Counted from the first letter of the stretch, positions 1 to 8,773 are shown. The stretch is 42,060 nt of DNA from Cyclobacteriaceae bacterium (GCA_020832375.1 JAFIEW010000024.1:1-42060), one strand, 5' to 3'. Translations and numbers: made by a program. Notes: a model not told the origin generated them from the letters alone.

Positions 1-68
1 TGCTATCTAAAATTATTATCCTTGTAAAACTGTAACGTTTATTTAGGACTAGACACAGATAGTCAGGA

Positions 69-998
69 TTATGAAAGTTTATCCAATACTTCCATTACCT
101 CTCGGACGTGCTTACGAGAAGTTTCTAGAAGTGCTTTTTCATCCTCATTTAGGTCAAGCTCAATGATTTTTTCAATACCATTTTTGCCCAAGATTACAGG
201 TACACCAAGATAGCAATCACTGATGCCGTACTCACCTTCTAGTTTCACACATACAGGGAATACACGTCGCTGATTTTTGGCTATAGCCTCAACCATTTGT
301 GCAGCTGCAGATCCTGGCGCATACCAAGCAGATGTACCCATCAGTTTTACTAATTCACCGCCACCATTCTTAGTGCGCTCTACGATTGCATCTAATTTAT
401 CTTTATCGATCAACTCTGTTACTGGGATTCCTGCCACAGTAGTATATCTTGGTAGTGGTACCATGGTGTCACCGTGTCCTCCCATCAAGATGGCTTGGAT
501 CTCTTTTGGCGAAACATCTAAGGCCTCAGCAAGAAATGCTCTATATCTGGCAGTATCTAAAATTCCAGCCATTCCCATAACGCGAGTACGTGGAAGCTTC
601 GACACTAAGTGTGCTTGATACGTCATTACGTCAAGCGGGTTGGATACTACAATAATGATCGCCTCAGGTGAGTGCTTCAGCACGCTTTCAGTAACTGTTT
701 TCACGATTCCTGCATTGGTTTCGATCAAGTCGTCACGTGTCATTCCTGGTTTACGTGGCAAGCCTGATGTAATCACCACGATATCAGATCCCGCAGTTTT
801 TGAATAATCGTTTGTAGAACCTACTGTTCGCGTGTCGTAGGTGTTGATGGGTGCCTTTTGCCAAATGTCTAAGGCTTTGCCTTCAGCAACACCTTCTTTG
901 ATGTCTACCAAGACTACTTCTTCTACAATTTCTTTGTAAGCCAAAACATCGGCACAGGTTGCACCTACATTTCCAGCTCCTACTACGGTAACTTTCAT
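69..998 (-). CDS. mdh: Malate dehydrogenase
   Basis: NAD-dependent oxidation of malate to oxaloacetate in the TCA cycle, cytoplasmic. The 309-residue protein has the Rossmann dinucleotide motif GAGNVG at residues 8-13, an acidic D32 at the end of the second strand (NAD preference), the substrate-binding arginines in GLPRKPGMTR (R82, R88), N120, R151 and the catalytic histidine H175 in GGHGDTMVP. The RKPGM signature separates it from lactate dehydrogenase. Length fits the LDH-like MDH subfamily that is usual in Bacteroidota. The start is the ATG directly before KVTVVGAGN; no extension is needed. It appears to be a single-gene unit, with about 275 nt to the next upstream gene on the same strand. 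The function is secure; quaternary structure is not visible from sequence. Confidence 0.96.
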   Translation of the reverse strand: MKVTVVGAGNVGATCADVLAYKEIVEEVVLVDIKEGVAEGKALDIWQKAPINTYDTRTVGSTNDYSKTAGSDIVVITSGLPRKPGMTRDDLIETNAGIVKTVTESVLKHSPEAIIIVVSNPLDVMTYQAHLVSKLPRTRVMGMAGILDTARYRAFLAEALDVSPKEIQAILMGGHGDTMVPLPRYTTVAGIPVTELIDKDKLDAIVERTKNGGGELVKLMGTSAWYAPGSAAAQMVEAIAKNQRRVFPVCVKLEGEYGISDCYLGVPVILGKNGIEKIIELDLNEDEKALLETSRKHVREVMEVLDKLS

Positions 999-1273
999 AG
1001 TTTTTGTGATTTATTTAGATTTGTTGATTATAAACTCTTTGTTATACCCCCAAAAGCTTTGACATTAGCTAATCTGTTCTGAAAAATCCAAACAAATAAG
1101 TCGATAGGGTAACTATTTTCGTTGAAATTTGGTTTTTGTTGATTACATTGAATAAACCAACTAAAGCTTGATCCTTACACAACAAAATTAATCAAAATGC
1201 TTTCATAGCCAAAGCAAACGATTGTTTTTGTCAGCATCTCACCTAAATAGATGCTAATTGGAAGTTATCTATT

Positions 1274-2554
1274 TTAAATGGCGGTTTGGTTAAGTGCTTC
1301 CTCACTCAATTGCTCATTTAAAAGCTTTTCAATTGTTCTTTCAAACTCTTCTACATGTCGTCTATAATAAATGCCTGTACCAGGTCCGCTAAAGCCTGTA
1401 TGGATTTTCACTACCTCATGTTTCCTGTTTAAAAATATGGTAGTGGGAAATGACATTACTTTATTGAGCATTGGTAGCGCTTTTGCTGTACTTTCAGCAT
1501 CAGGCGTGCCGGCTATTAAAAACGGATAGTTGGCTCCATACCTCTCAGTGACCTTTTTTACACGACCCGATGCGTACTCAAAATCATCTTTTCTTTCAAA
1601 AGAGAGCGCAACAATCTCTATACCTTTATCCTTATTTTCATCATACCAAGGAGCCAAATATGCGATTTCATCCATACAATTAGGGCACCAAGAACCAAAG
1701 ATTTGCACAATCACAATTTTGTCTTTAAATCGCTCGTCTTCTAAATTAACTAAAGTACCGTCAAGATTTGGGAAATTGAAAGCGAAACCCTCGGTTCCTT
1801 CTTTTAAATAGGTGAGTTGATCGGCATCTGCAAGCTCAAAGTCTTCATTTTTTTTCGCCGTCCAAGTATCTTTGCGTCCAATGCCACTGTAAAAATCACC
1901 TGATAACTCATCATTTTTCAAGTTAGCTTGAAAAAGATAAGCATTTTGGCCATCAAATGCACTTAATTTGATGCCTTCGTCATCAGTATAACCTTCCAAA
2001 AACCGATAATCACCAGTAGCATTAAGAAAAGTACCCGTTGCAATACCTTGCGAGCTCACTTCAAAAAGTCCCAAAGACTTTCTACTCTCACCATCCGATT
2101 TAGTAAAGGTAACTTCCCATTCGCCGGCTATGGCTTCGTTGGCCTCTTTTTTACCTTCAAATCGATCAGCGCCTTGCTCTACGTATAAAGGTATTTTATA
2201 AGTTTCTTCACTGTCAAACTTTTCCCAATGACCTACAATTTTACCTTCTTTATTGGGATGTCGTACGAAAAGAGCGCCATCAAAAATATGAAGTGGAATG
2301 GTGATGCCACCCTCAGTTTTTTCATTCTCGTCTAGTAGTATTTCTTCTTCTCCATTGATCAGATATGCCTTCGGTAACTTACTGGTGTCGGCTGTAACCT
2401 CATCCCACCTTAGAATAAAGGGAACTTCAATGCCTTGGGTTTCAAGCACTACGCGCCAGTGACCTGTCGTTTCTAAATTATTTTTTTCTTGGGATGAGGG
2501 TGTACATGCAAATCCCACCGCCAAACAGCTTATCAATACAATTAGATTCTTCAT
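1274..2554 (-). CDS. TlpA/ResA-like thioredoxin-fold lipoprotein
   Basis: A probable envelope thiol-disulfide protein of 426 residues. The open frame runs further upstream, but I place the start at the ATG at 2552-2554 because MKNLIVLISCLAVGFAC is a typical lipoprotein signal with the lipidated cysteine at residue 17, followed by a polar TPSSQ stretch. Residues about 25-245 form a beta-rich region without a motif I can name, resembling the N-terminal part of Bacteroidota TlpA-like lipoproteins. Residues about 250-400 are a thioredoxin fold with FGSWCPNCMDEI, active-site cysteines C290 and C293, and a cis-proline-type segment SFPTTIFLN. The partner is unknown; cytochrome c maturation or general periplasmic reduction are both possible. 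A strong inverted repeat lies 61 nt upstream of the start. Confidence 0.85.
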   Translation of the reverse strand: MKNLIVLISCLAVGFACTPSSQEKNNLETTGHWRVVLETQGIEVPFILRWDEVTADTSKLPKAYLINGEEEILLDENEKTEGGITIPLHIFDGALFVRHPNKEGKIVGHWEKFDSEETYKIPLYVEQGADRFEGKKEANEAIAGEWEVTFTKSDGESRKSLGLFEVSSQGIATGTFLNATGDYRFLEGYTDDEGIKLSAFDGQNAYLFQANLKNDELSGDFYSGIGRKDTWTAKKNEDFELADADQLTYLKEGTEGFAFNFPNLDGTLVNLEDERFKDKIVIVQIFGSWCPNCMDEIAYLAPWYDENKDKGIEIVALSFERKDDFEYASGRVKKVTERYGANYPFLIAGTPDAESTAKALPMLNKVMSFPTTIFLNRKHEVVKIHTGFSGPGTGIYYRRHVEEFERTIEKLLNEQLSEEALNQTAI

Positions 2555-2614
2555 TCGATTTTTAAAAAGGATATAGGTGTATATTATTATTTGAGCTATC
2601 ATGATGATGCTGAA

Positions 2615-2648
2615 TTGCAATATATTATTGCATAACGATATATTGCAA
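2615..2648. promoter_or_regulatory. Long inverted repeat, candidate operator of the TlpA-like gene
   Basis: The arms TTGCAATATA (2615-2624) and TATATTGCAA (2639-2648) are a perfect 10-bp inverted repeat with a 14-nt spacer that contains another TTGCAT. It lies 61 nt upstream of the lipoprotein start on the minus strand. No T-run follows, so it looks like a protein-binding site rather than a terminator. The regulator is unknown. Confidence 0.45.
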
Positions 2649-3010
2649 CTTTTTGTAAACGGGCAAATGTGTGACAAGTTTTCTGTTTTCCTTTCCTCTC
2701 CTCGTTAGATTGTTTGGCTGATTTAATGCCGTCTTAAGAAATATAAACTTGTGTAAAATAAATCAAGGAGGCAATGATCAATAGGTTAATATCTTATTTG
2801 GGATTTACTTTCGTCAGCTTATGGGGTTTTATGGGTTGAATTTATTCGGAAGATTGGGCTTATAAAAGCTTTTCGTACAATAGATGAAATAGGTAATTAT
2901 ATATGGCTTCCATTTATTATTACACAAATTTTGAATGTAACAAAAATTAAGAAAAATCATTTTTTTGAAGCGTTGGTAAATCGCTTGATTTTGACCTGTT
3001 TTTCACATCA

Positions 3011-3027
3011 TCCCACTTTCTCCCACC
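3011..3027 (-). promoter_or_regulatory. Inverted pair of MraZ-type boxes
   Basis: Read on the minus strand, this stretch is GGTGGGAGAAAGTGGGA: two TGGGA boxes with a 5-nt spacer, sharing the 15-mer GTGGGAGAAAGTGGG with the boxes at 3250-3264 but in opposite orientation and about 230 bp further from mraZ. TGGGN boxes with 5-nt spacers are the known MraZ recognition pattern in E. coli. A role in looping or in controlling leftward transcription is inference. Confidence 0.55.
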
Positions 3028-3164
3028 AATCATAATTTTACTAGATCCTTAGGCTTTTTAAATATCTTTTCAATACCTCCTCTCTTTATATTCTTTTGCT
3101 TTTCTCTATTTAAGCCAAATAAAAGTGTAATTTTAGTATAATTCTAATTTTTTTAGCTATACAA

Positions 3165-3177
3165 TCACACGATGTGA
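3165..3177. promoter_or_regulatory. Short palindrome TCACA-N3-TGTGA
   Basis: A perfect 5-bp inverted repeat with a 3-nt centre (CGA), about 37 bp upstream of the candidate -33 element of mraZ. The half sites resemble those of CRP/FNR-type regulators, but in the reverse arrangement and with too short a spacer, so assigning a regulator is not justified. Confidence 0.25.
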
Positions 3178-3213
3178 GATAGGATTATATAATGAATTTT
3201 CTAATTAATAGGC

Positions 3214-3243
3214 TTGTAATCAATGAATTAATTGTAATTTTTG
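3214..3243 (+). promoter_or_regulatory. Candidate mraZ/dcw promoter
   Basis: TTG at 3214-3216 and TAATTTTTG at 3235-3243 resemble the Bacteroidota -33 (TTTG) and -7 (TAnnTTTG) elements, with one extra base inside the -7 box. The predicted start point falls just at the beginning of the MraZ boxes at 3251, which would suit autorepression. A second -7-like box, TAAGTTTG, lies at 3296-3303, downstream of the boxes, but has no clear -33 partner. Confidence 0.4.
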
Positions 3244-3250
3244 AAGAGAG

Positions 3251-3275
3251 TGGGAGAAAGTGGGGAAAAGTGGCA
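3251..3275 (+). promoter_or_regulatory. MraZ operator: three direct 10-bp repeats
   Basis: Three boxes start exactly 10 bp apart: TGGGA at 3251, TGGGG at 3261 and TGGCA at 3271, with spacers GAAAG and AAAAG. This matches the TGGGN direct repeats with 5-nt spacers bound by E. coli MraZ. The site is 63-87 nt upstream of mraZ, between or at the candidate promoter elements, so MraZ most likely represses its own operon here. Confidence 0.75.
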
Positions 3276-3337
3276 CAAAATGTCAAGATATTCCGTAAGT
3301 TTGCATAGTGTAAGTATGTAATGTTTAATTAGGATAG

Positions 3338-3781
3338 ATGGCATTTATTACCGGAGAATATGACTGTAAACTTGATGCGAAAGGGCGACTGGCCCTTCCA
3401 GCCAAGGTGAAGCATGCTTTTCCGGTAGGGGATACCTCTGAAATGATTCTTAGACGAAGCTTTGAGCCATGTTTGGAATTATATCCTATGGTGGAGTTTA
3501 AAAAGCTTTATGCGAAAGTAGCGGGGCTTAATGAATTCAATAAAGAGTATCGCAAGTTTCAGCGTAACTTTTTTAGAAACAATGTGCATGTGGAGCTAGA
3601 TAGTGCTGGTCGCTTGCTCATTCCTAAATCACTTTTAGAGCATGGTAATTTTTCTAAAGACGTCATCTTGGTAGGGGTAGGTAATCGAGTAGAGATTTGG
3701 GATCCTCTGAAATATGAGGAGTACCTCATTCAAGATCAGGATGAGTTCTCTGATATGGCTCAAAAAATATTGGATGACTAA
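3338..3781 (+). CDS. mraZ: Transcriptional regulator MraZ
   Basis: First gene of the dcw cluster, a DNA-binding regulator that assembles into rings and binds repeats upstream of its own gene. The 147 residues hold two SpoVT/AbrB-like swapped-hairpin domains, each with the DxxxR signature: DAKGR at residues 13-17 followed by LALPAKV, and DSAGR at 88-92 followed by LLIPKSL. Length is normal for the family. The ATG directly precedes AFITGEYDCKLD, the conserved N-terminus. The upstream direct repeats at 3251-3275 supply its expected operator. The gene ends 94 nt before rsmH, leaving room for little more than a leader. Confidence 0.95.
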   Translation: MAFITGEYDCKLDAKGRLALPAKVKHAFPVGDTSEMILRRSFEPCLELYPMVEFKKLYAKVAGLNEFNKEYRKFQRNFFRNNVHVELDSAGRLLIPKSLLEHGNFSKDVILVGVGNRVEIWDPLKYEEYLIQDQDEFSDMAQKILDD

Positions 3782-3875
3782 GTCCTTTATCTTCATACTT
3801 CAAGTCCTCGGTTTTAATAAAACTTAGGCTCAATTTAAAGAAAGTTCGACTCAAGAATATAAAAAGTTCAAATCA

Positions 3876-4781
3876 ATGGAATACCATTTACCTGTCTTAT
3901 TAAACGAATGCATCGAGGGCTTATCTATCCGTCCAGATGGCGTTTATGTGGATCTTACCTTTGGTGGTGGTGGTCATAGTAGAGCTATTTTGTCACAATT
4001 GGGTAATGAAGGGAAAGTCTTTGCTTTCGATCAAGATGCTGATGCAGAGGTAAACTACAAAGCCATTGGTGATGATCGCCTTCATTTTGTAAGTGCTAAC
4101 TTCCGTCACCTGAGCAAGCAGTTGAGGTTTCGAGGTGTGAGTCAAGTAGATGGTATTTTAGCTGATCTAGGTGTTAGTAGTCATCAGTTTGATGTTCCTG
4201 AACGAGGCTTTAGTACTCGGTTTGATGCGCCATTAGACATGCGCATGAATGCCAATTCTGGACCTACAGCCGCAGATGTTTTGAGAGAATATAGTGCTTC
4301 AGCTTTACATCGTCTATTGGGCATGTACGGTGAAGTAAGAAATGCAAAGACGCTAGCCGAAGCTTTGGTGTCGCAGCGAGTGGATCGTACGATCAATACA
4401 GTAGAAGAGCTCAAGACGGTATTGAAGCGTTTTGCACCTCGAGGAAAAGAGAATAAATATTATGCACAGGTTTTTCAGGCACTGAGAATAGAAGTAAATC
4501 AAGAGATGACCGCTTTGGAAGAAATGTTGCCTCAGTGTGCGGAGGTTTTGAAGCCTGGCGGCCGATTGGTGATTATGTCCTATCATTCTTTGGAAGATCG
4601 CTTAGTTAAAAACTTTATGAAGAAGGGCAATTTGAAAGGCGAGGTTGAAAAAGACTTTTATGGCAACCCTTTAAAGGCTTTGATAGAGGTGAATAGGAAA
4701 CCTATTGTAGCGGGGGATGAGGAGCTTCAAAGAAACAGCAGGGCAAGAAGTGCTAAGTTGAGGATTGCCTACAAAAAGTAA
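3876..4781 (+). CDS. rsmH: 16S rRNA (cytosine-1402-N4)-methyltransferase RsmH
   Basis: SAM-dependent methylation of C1402 of 16S rRNA, cytoplasmic (formerly MraW). The 301-residue protein begins MEYHLPVLLNECIEGL, the usual N-terminus, has the SAM-binding loop DLTFGGGGHSRAIL at about residues 27-40, the second motif GILADLGVSSHQFD at about 93-106 followed by ERGFSTRFDAPLDMRM, and the C-terminal YHSLEDRLVKNFM. These are all hallmarks of the family and the length is typical. It is the second dcw gene as in most bacteria, with 42 nt to the ftsL-like gene downstream. No oddities seen. Confidence 0.96.
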   Translation: MEYHLPVLLNECIEGLSIRPDGVYVDLTFGGGGHSRAILSQLGNEGKVFAFDQDADAEVNYKAIGDDRLHFVSANFRHLSKQLRFRGVSQVDGILADLGVSSHQFDVPERGFSTRFDAPLDMRMNANSGPTAADVLREYSASALHRLLGMYGEVRNAKTLAEALVSQRVDRTINTVEELKTVLKRFAPRGKENKYYAQVFQALRIEVNQEMTALEEMLPQCAEVLKPGGRLVIMSYHSLEDRLVKNFMKKGNLKGEVEKDFYGNPLKALIEVNRKPIVAGDEELQRNSRARSAKLRIAYKK

Positions 4782-4823
4782 ATAGTAAAGAAAGGTAGCA
4801 AATAAATAAATAGAGGATAGCCT

Positions 4824-5186
4824 ATGGCAACAAATACGATCAAAAAAGAGCCAAAGCCGAATTTATTTACTCGCATTGATGAGAAATTATCTCAGGCAAT
4901 GAATCTAGAGAATGGTGTTTCCATACGATGGTTACCCCATATTTTGTATGTATCGCTTCTTTTGATTTTTTACATAGGCAATAGCCACTATGCCGAGAAA
5001 ACCATAAGAAAAATTGATCATTTAAAAACGGAGGTGGAAGATCTAAGAGCTGATTACACCACCCTTAAATCAGATTATATGTTTGCCGGCAAGCAGTCGG
5101 AAGTGGCCAAAAGAATGGCACCCAAAGGTATTTATGAAAGTTTACGTCCACCCCAAAAAGTAGTGATTAGAAAAGGTGAATATTAA
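4824..5186 (+). CDS. ftsL: FtsL-like cell division membrane protein
   Basis: A 120-residue bitopic inner-membrane protein: a basic cytoplasmic N-terminus, one hydrophobic segment at about residues 38-56 (LYVSLLLIFYIG) and a heptad-like coiled coil after it (residues about 60-95). This is the topology of FtsL, which with FtsQ and FtsB activates FtsW/FtsI. Sequence identity to E. coli FtsL is not apparent; the call rests on topology, size and position between rsmH and ftsI, and Bacteroidota proteins at this place are assigned to an FtsL-like family. The last 11 nt overlap ftsI, so translation is probably coupled. Confidence 0.8.
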   Translation: MATNTIKKEPKPNLFTRIDEKLSQAMNLENGVSIRWLPHILYVSLLLIFYIGNSHYAEKTIRKIDHLKTEVEDLRADYTTLKSDYMFAGKQSEVAKRMAPKGIYESLRPPQKVVIRKGEY

Positions 5187-7281
5187 GAAGTCCATATTAT
5201 TAAGAGTGCGAATAGTCTTTCTATTTGTCTTTCTCTTTTCGATTGCCATCGTGATCAAGTTGGGTGATATCCAATTTGTGAAAGGTAGCTATTGGAAGGA
5301 GTTAGCAGAAAAGTCTGGCTTGAAATACCGTATAGTACCTTCTACTCGAGGCAATATCTATTCTGATAATGGGTCTTTGCTTGCTACTTCATTGCCTTTT
5401 TTCAAGGTTTCTTTCGATCCTACTGTTGCTGATAGGGCTATTTTCGATCAAGGAATCGATTCTTTAGCTTTGAACCTTCATTATTTTTTTGGGGATTACA
5501 CCAAAGACGAGTACAAGCGTAGAATCATCAATGCTCGTAGTAGTGGTCGGCAATATTTACAGCTATCAAAGAGGAAAATTGGTTATCAGGAGAAAAAGGA
5601 ATTGACTCAATGGCCTATCTTCCGTGAGGGCAGAAACCGCGGCGGGGTCATATTTGAAAAAGTATATGAGCGTTTCCGTCCATTTTCTTATTTGGGGCAT
5701 CGCACCATCGGTCTAGTAAATGAAGACAATAACTTTGGTTATGGCCTAGAGTATAGTTTCAATGCTCAGCTTGCAGGCCAGCAAGGAGAGGCATTATTTC
5801 AGCGTATGGCGGGAGGCAGTTGGAAGCCGGTCAACGATAAGGAGGAAGTGCCTCCAGTAGATGGACTCGATATACAGACTACCATTGATATCAATTTACA
5901 AGATGTCGCTGAGTCGGCTTTGCTTCGCGCTGTAGAAGAGCATGAAGCAGATTACGGATGTGTTGCGGTGATGGAAGTAAGTACAGGGCAGATTAAGGCC
6001 ATATCTAATCTTACTAGAACGTCGACAGGTCGCTACTCGGAGCGAGTTAATTATATTGTAGGTAGTCAAGGGCTTACCGAGCCGGGTTCTACTTTTAAGC
6101 TGGCATCCGCGCTAGCACTCTTGGAGGAAAAGGCAGTTACTCTGGGTGACTCTATAGAAACAGGTTTTGGAGAGGTAGCCTTCTATGATAAAGTAATGCG
6201 CGACTCTAAAGTGGGTGGTTTTGGTAAAATCACTTTCAAAGAGGCCTTCGCCAATAGTAGTAATGTTGCCATCAGTAAGCTCATTGATGCTACTTTCGGC
6301 TTAAATCCTCAGCGTTTTATTGATTATCTGTCCACTTTTTACCTTACCGAACCTTTAGGTTTTCAAATGGTGGGAGAGGGGATTCCTTATGTGAAGTCCC
6401 CTGAAGATCCTACTTGGAGTGGTATTACTTTGCCTTGGATGTCGATAGGATATGAACTGAAGCTTACCCCATTGCAGACACTTTCATTTTATAATGCTGT
6501 AGCTAATAAAGGATATTTCGTACAGCCTATCATTGTCACCAAGGCAAAGCGTGCTAATAAAGCCGTTGAAGATTATCAACCTGTAGTATCGAAAAAGCCT
6601 ATTGCCTCATCGCAGACTTTAGAAAAGCTACATGAGCTATTGCTGGAGACGGTAGAAAATGGTACAGCTCGCAACATTAGAAACAATTACTACAGCATTG
6701 CAGGAAAGACAGGGACAGCGCAAAAGGTAAAAAGAGACGGGATAGGCTACTCGGAAGAGCATTCCACCTCATTCGTGGGCTATTTTCCCGCTGATAATCC
6801 AAAATACTCTTGCATTGTGGTAATTGACAATCCGAAGGGCGATAGACAAAACGCTGGGGTGGTGGCAGCACCCGTTTTCAAAACTATCGCAGATAAAATT
6901 TATTCGCTTGATATAAATATGCATGCGCCTCTGCCAAGAGGTCAGGTTGCAGATCAATCAGTTTTTCCTCATATCAAAGGAGGAAATTTGGTTGACTTGC
7001 AGCGTATTTGCGATGAATTGGGTATTCCCAATTATTCGGTTTCACAAAAAGAATGGGTGCGTACCTCAATCGATGATCAAAAAGTAGCATGGAAAGATGC
7101 TGGAGTTAGAGTAGGTGTAGTGCCTGATGTACGAGGAATGACCCTGAGAGATGCTTTGTATTTATTAGAAAACCAAGGTTTACAAGTCTCTTTCAATGGA
7201 AATGGACGAGTTAAGTCTCAAACCCAAGATCCTGGAAGTAGGGCTTTGAGGGGAAGTAGAATAATATTGGATTTAGGATAG
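5176..7281 (+). CDS. ftsI: Class B penicillin-binding protein (FtsI/PBP3) with PASTA domain
   Basis: Septal peptidoglycan transpeptidase, inner membrane with a periplasmic catalytic domain. The 701 residues comprise a short cytoplasmic tail, a membrane anchor at about 11-28, a PBP dimerisation domain (about 50-215), and a transpeptidase domain with the nucleophile S305 in EPGSTFK (SxxK, K308), SSN at 361-363 and KTG at 511-513. Residues about 647-701 (VVPDVRGMTLRDALYLLENQ) are one PASTA domain. PASTA is lacking in E. coli FtsI but common in Bacteroidota and Gram-positive homologues. The start is a GTG at 5176 that overlaps ftsL by 11 nt, preceded by AAAAG; the next gene begins 1 nt after its stop. 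Confidence 0.93.
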   Translation: MNIKKSILLRVRIVFLFVFLFSIAIVIKLGDIQFVKGSYWKELAEKSGLKYRIVPSTRGNIYSDNGSLLATSLPFFKVSFDPTVADRAIFDQGIDSLALNLHYFFGDYTKDEYKRRIINARSSGRQYLQLSKRKIGYQEKKELTQWPIFREGRNRGGVIFEKVYERFRPFSYLGHRTIGLVNEDNNFGYGLEYSFNAQLAGQQGEALFQRMAGGSWKPVNDKEEVPPVDGLDIQTTIDINLQDVAESALLRAVEEHEADYGCVAVMEVSTGQIKAISNLTRTSTGRYSERVNYIVGSQGLTEPGSTFKLASALALLEEKAVTLGDSIETGFGEVAFYDKVMRDSKVGGFGKITFKEAFANSSNVAISKLIDATFGLNPQRFIDYLSTFYLTEPLGFQMVGEGIPYVKSPEDPTWSGITLPWMSIGYELKLTPLQTLSFYNAVANKGYFVQPIIVTKAKRANKAVEDYQPVVSKKPIASSQTLEKLHELLLETVENGTARNIRNNYYSIAGKTGTAQKVKRDGIGYSEEHSTSFVGYFPADNPKYSCIVVIDNPKGDRQNAGVVAAPVFKTIADKIYSLDINMHAPLPRGQVADQSVFPHIKGGNLVDLQRICDELGIPNYSVSQKEWVRTSIDDQKVAWKDAGVRVGVVPDVRGMTLRDALYLLENQGLQVSFNGNGRVKSQTQDPGSRALRGSRIILDLG

Positions 7282-7282
7282 C

Positions 7283-8743
7283 ATGAATATATTAAAAGAC
7301 ATATTGTACAAAGTTTCCATTTTGAGCACCTCAGGCGATATGCATTTGAGGATAATGGACATTCAGTTTGACTCACGCAAAGTAGGGCCAGGATCTCTCT
7401 TTGTTGCCATATCGGGCACTCAGGTAGATGGACATGACTACATGGAAGCTGCACTAGAAAAGGGTGCCTTGGCTATCGTTTGTGAACGTTTTCCAGAGGA
7501 GCTAATGGATGATGTCACTTATATTCAGGTGCAAGATTCAGCTCAGGCCTTGGGTATCATGGCGGGAAACTTCTACGATAATCCATCTCAAAAAATGAAG
7601 GTGGTTGCGGTCACTGGTACCAATGGTAAGACCACCACAGCCACTTTGATGTATCAGCTTTTCATGGGCTTAGGTTACAAGAGTGGGCTTTTTTCTACCG
7701 TATCTGTTTTTATCGGTGAGGAAGAGCTGCCAGCTACGCACACTACGCCTGATGCCTTACAGTTGCATCACATCATGTCCGAGATGCAGAAAAATGGCGT
7801 GACACATGTATTCATGGAAGCTAGTTCTCATGCTATCGTTCAAAAGCGACTCGCAGGACTGGATATCGATATTGCTGTATTTTCTAATATAAGTCATGAT
7901 CATTTAGATTATCATCGCACCTTTGATGAATATATCCGAGCAAAGAAAGCGCTTTTTGATGGCTTGAAGGCATCAGCTTTTGCATTGTCTAACTTAGACG
8001 ATAAGCGTGGGCGGGTGATGCTTCAAAATACACGTGCTAAAAAATACTATTACAGCTTACAAACTATTACCGATTTTAGAGCTAAGCTACTGAGCAATAG
8101 CATGAATGGCCTCGAGCTAGATATAGAAGGTCGGCAGGTGTGGTTTCGACTGCCAGGTGTTTTCAATGCTTACAACCTACTTTCTTGCTATGCTGTGGCT
8201 TCACTTTTGGAAGAGGAGGAGGAAGAGATCTTGTTGCAGCTATCTAGTCTGCGCGGCGCACCGGGCCGATTTGAATTGCTCAAAAGCGCAACAGGTGTTT
8301 CCGCTATTGTGGACTATGCTCATACCCCTGATGCACTAGAAAATGTCCTCAAAACCATCGACGCTTTCCGAACGGGTGCTGAGCAGCTCATTACCGTAGT
8401 GGGATGTGGGGGCGACCGAGACGCTACTAAGCGACCCGAGATGGCCGGTATCGCCGTAGAATGGAGCGAAAAAGTAATCTTTACTTCTGATAATCCGCGT
8501 TCTGAAGATCCAGAAGCAATTATTAATGAAATGAAAGAAGGAGTGCCTTTTACAGCAAAGAAAAAAGTGCTTAGTATCACCAATAGAGAAGAAGCTATTC
8601 GCACGGCAATTATGCTCGCAAACAAAGGTGATCTTGTATTGATAGCTGGAAAGGGACACGAGAATTACCAAGAGATAAAGGGAGTAAAGCACCATTTTGA
8701 TGACAGAGAAGTGGTACTTGAGGTATTTAAACAATTGAATTAA
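7283..8743 (+). CDS. murE: UDP-MurNAc-L-Ala-D-Glu:meso-DAP ligase MurE
   Basis: ATP-dependent addition of the third stem-peptide residue, cytoplasmic. The 486 residues contain the N-terminal UMP-binding part (FDSRKVGPGSLFVA at about 29-42), the ATP loop TGTNGKTT at 111-118, SSHAIVQKR in the central domain and DNPR at 403-406. DNPR is the known signature for meso-diaminopimelate as substrate, as opposed to lysine enzymes, so this cell wall is predicted to be of the DAP type. Length and domain order are normal. It begins 1 nt after the ftsI stop codon, so the two are very likely translated from one mRNA. A stretch of seven acidic residues (about 310-316) is a local peculiarity in the linker to the C-terminal domain. 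Confidence 0.96.
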   Translation: MNILKDILYKVSILSTSGDMHLRIMDIQFDSRKVGPGSLFVAISGTQVDGHDYMEAALEKGALAIVCERFPEELMDDVTYIQVQDSAQALGIMAGNFYDNPSQKMKVVAVTGTNGKTTTATLMYQLFMGLGYKSGLFSTVSVFIGEEELPATHTTPDALQLHHIMSEMQKNGVTHVFMEASSHAIVQKRLAGLDIDIAVFSNISHDHLDYHRTFDEYIRAKKALFDGLKASAFALSNLDDKRGRVMLQNTRAKKYYYSLQTITDFRAKLLSNSMNGLELDIEGRQVWFRLPGVFNAYNLLSCYAVASLLEEEEEEILLQLSSLRGAPGRFELLKSATGVSAIVDYAHTPDALENVLKTIDAFRTGAEQLITVVGCGGDRDATKRPEMAGIAVEWSEKVIFTSDNPRSEDPEAIINEMKEGVPFTAKKKVLSITNREEAIRTAIMLANKGDLVLIAGKGHENYQEIKGVKHHFDDREVVLEVFKQLN

Positions 8744-8773
8744 TTATCAACATAAAATCAGCGATTATAGCGC

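Larger units (their letters stand above)
2649..3213. other. Gene-free AT-rich region upstream of the dcw cluster
   Basis: No convincing ORF on either strand; stops are frequent in all frames I read. The stretch separates the leftward lipoprotein gene from mraZ. What it holds are regulatory-looking elements: inverted MraZ-type boxes at 3011-3027 and a short palindrome at 3165-3177. The rest is AT-rich with no recognisable RNA gene. Confidence 0.5.

Noticed and set aside
2555-2677. Longer N-terminus for the TlpA-like lipoprotein
   Set aside because: It would bury the lipoprotein signal in the interior and would cover the inverted repeat; the ATG at 2554 is the sensible start.
3165-3177. TCACA-N3-TGTGA considered as a CRP site
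   Set aside because: CRP sites are TGTGA-N6-TCACA; orientation and spacing are both wrong.
8320-8734. Minus-strand open frames opposite murE
   Set aside because: Shadow frames of a well-conserved gene, with no recognisable product.
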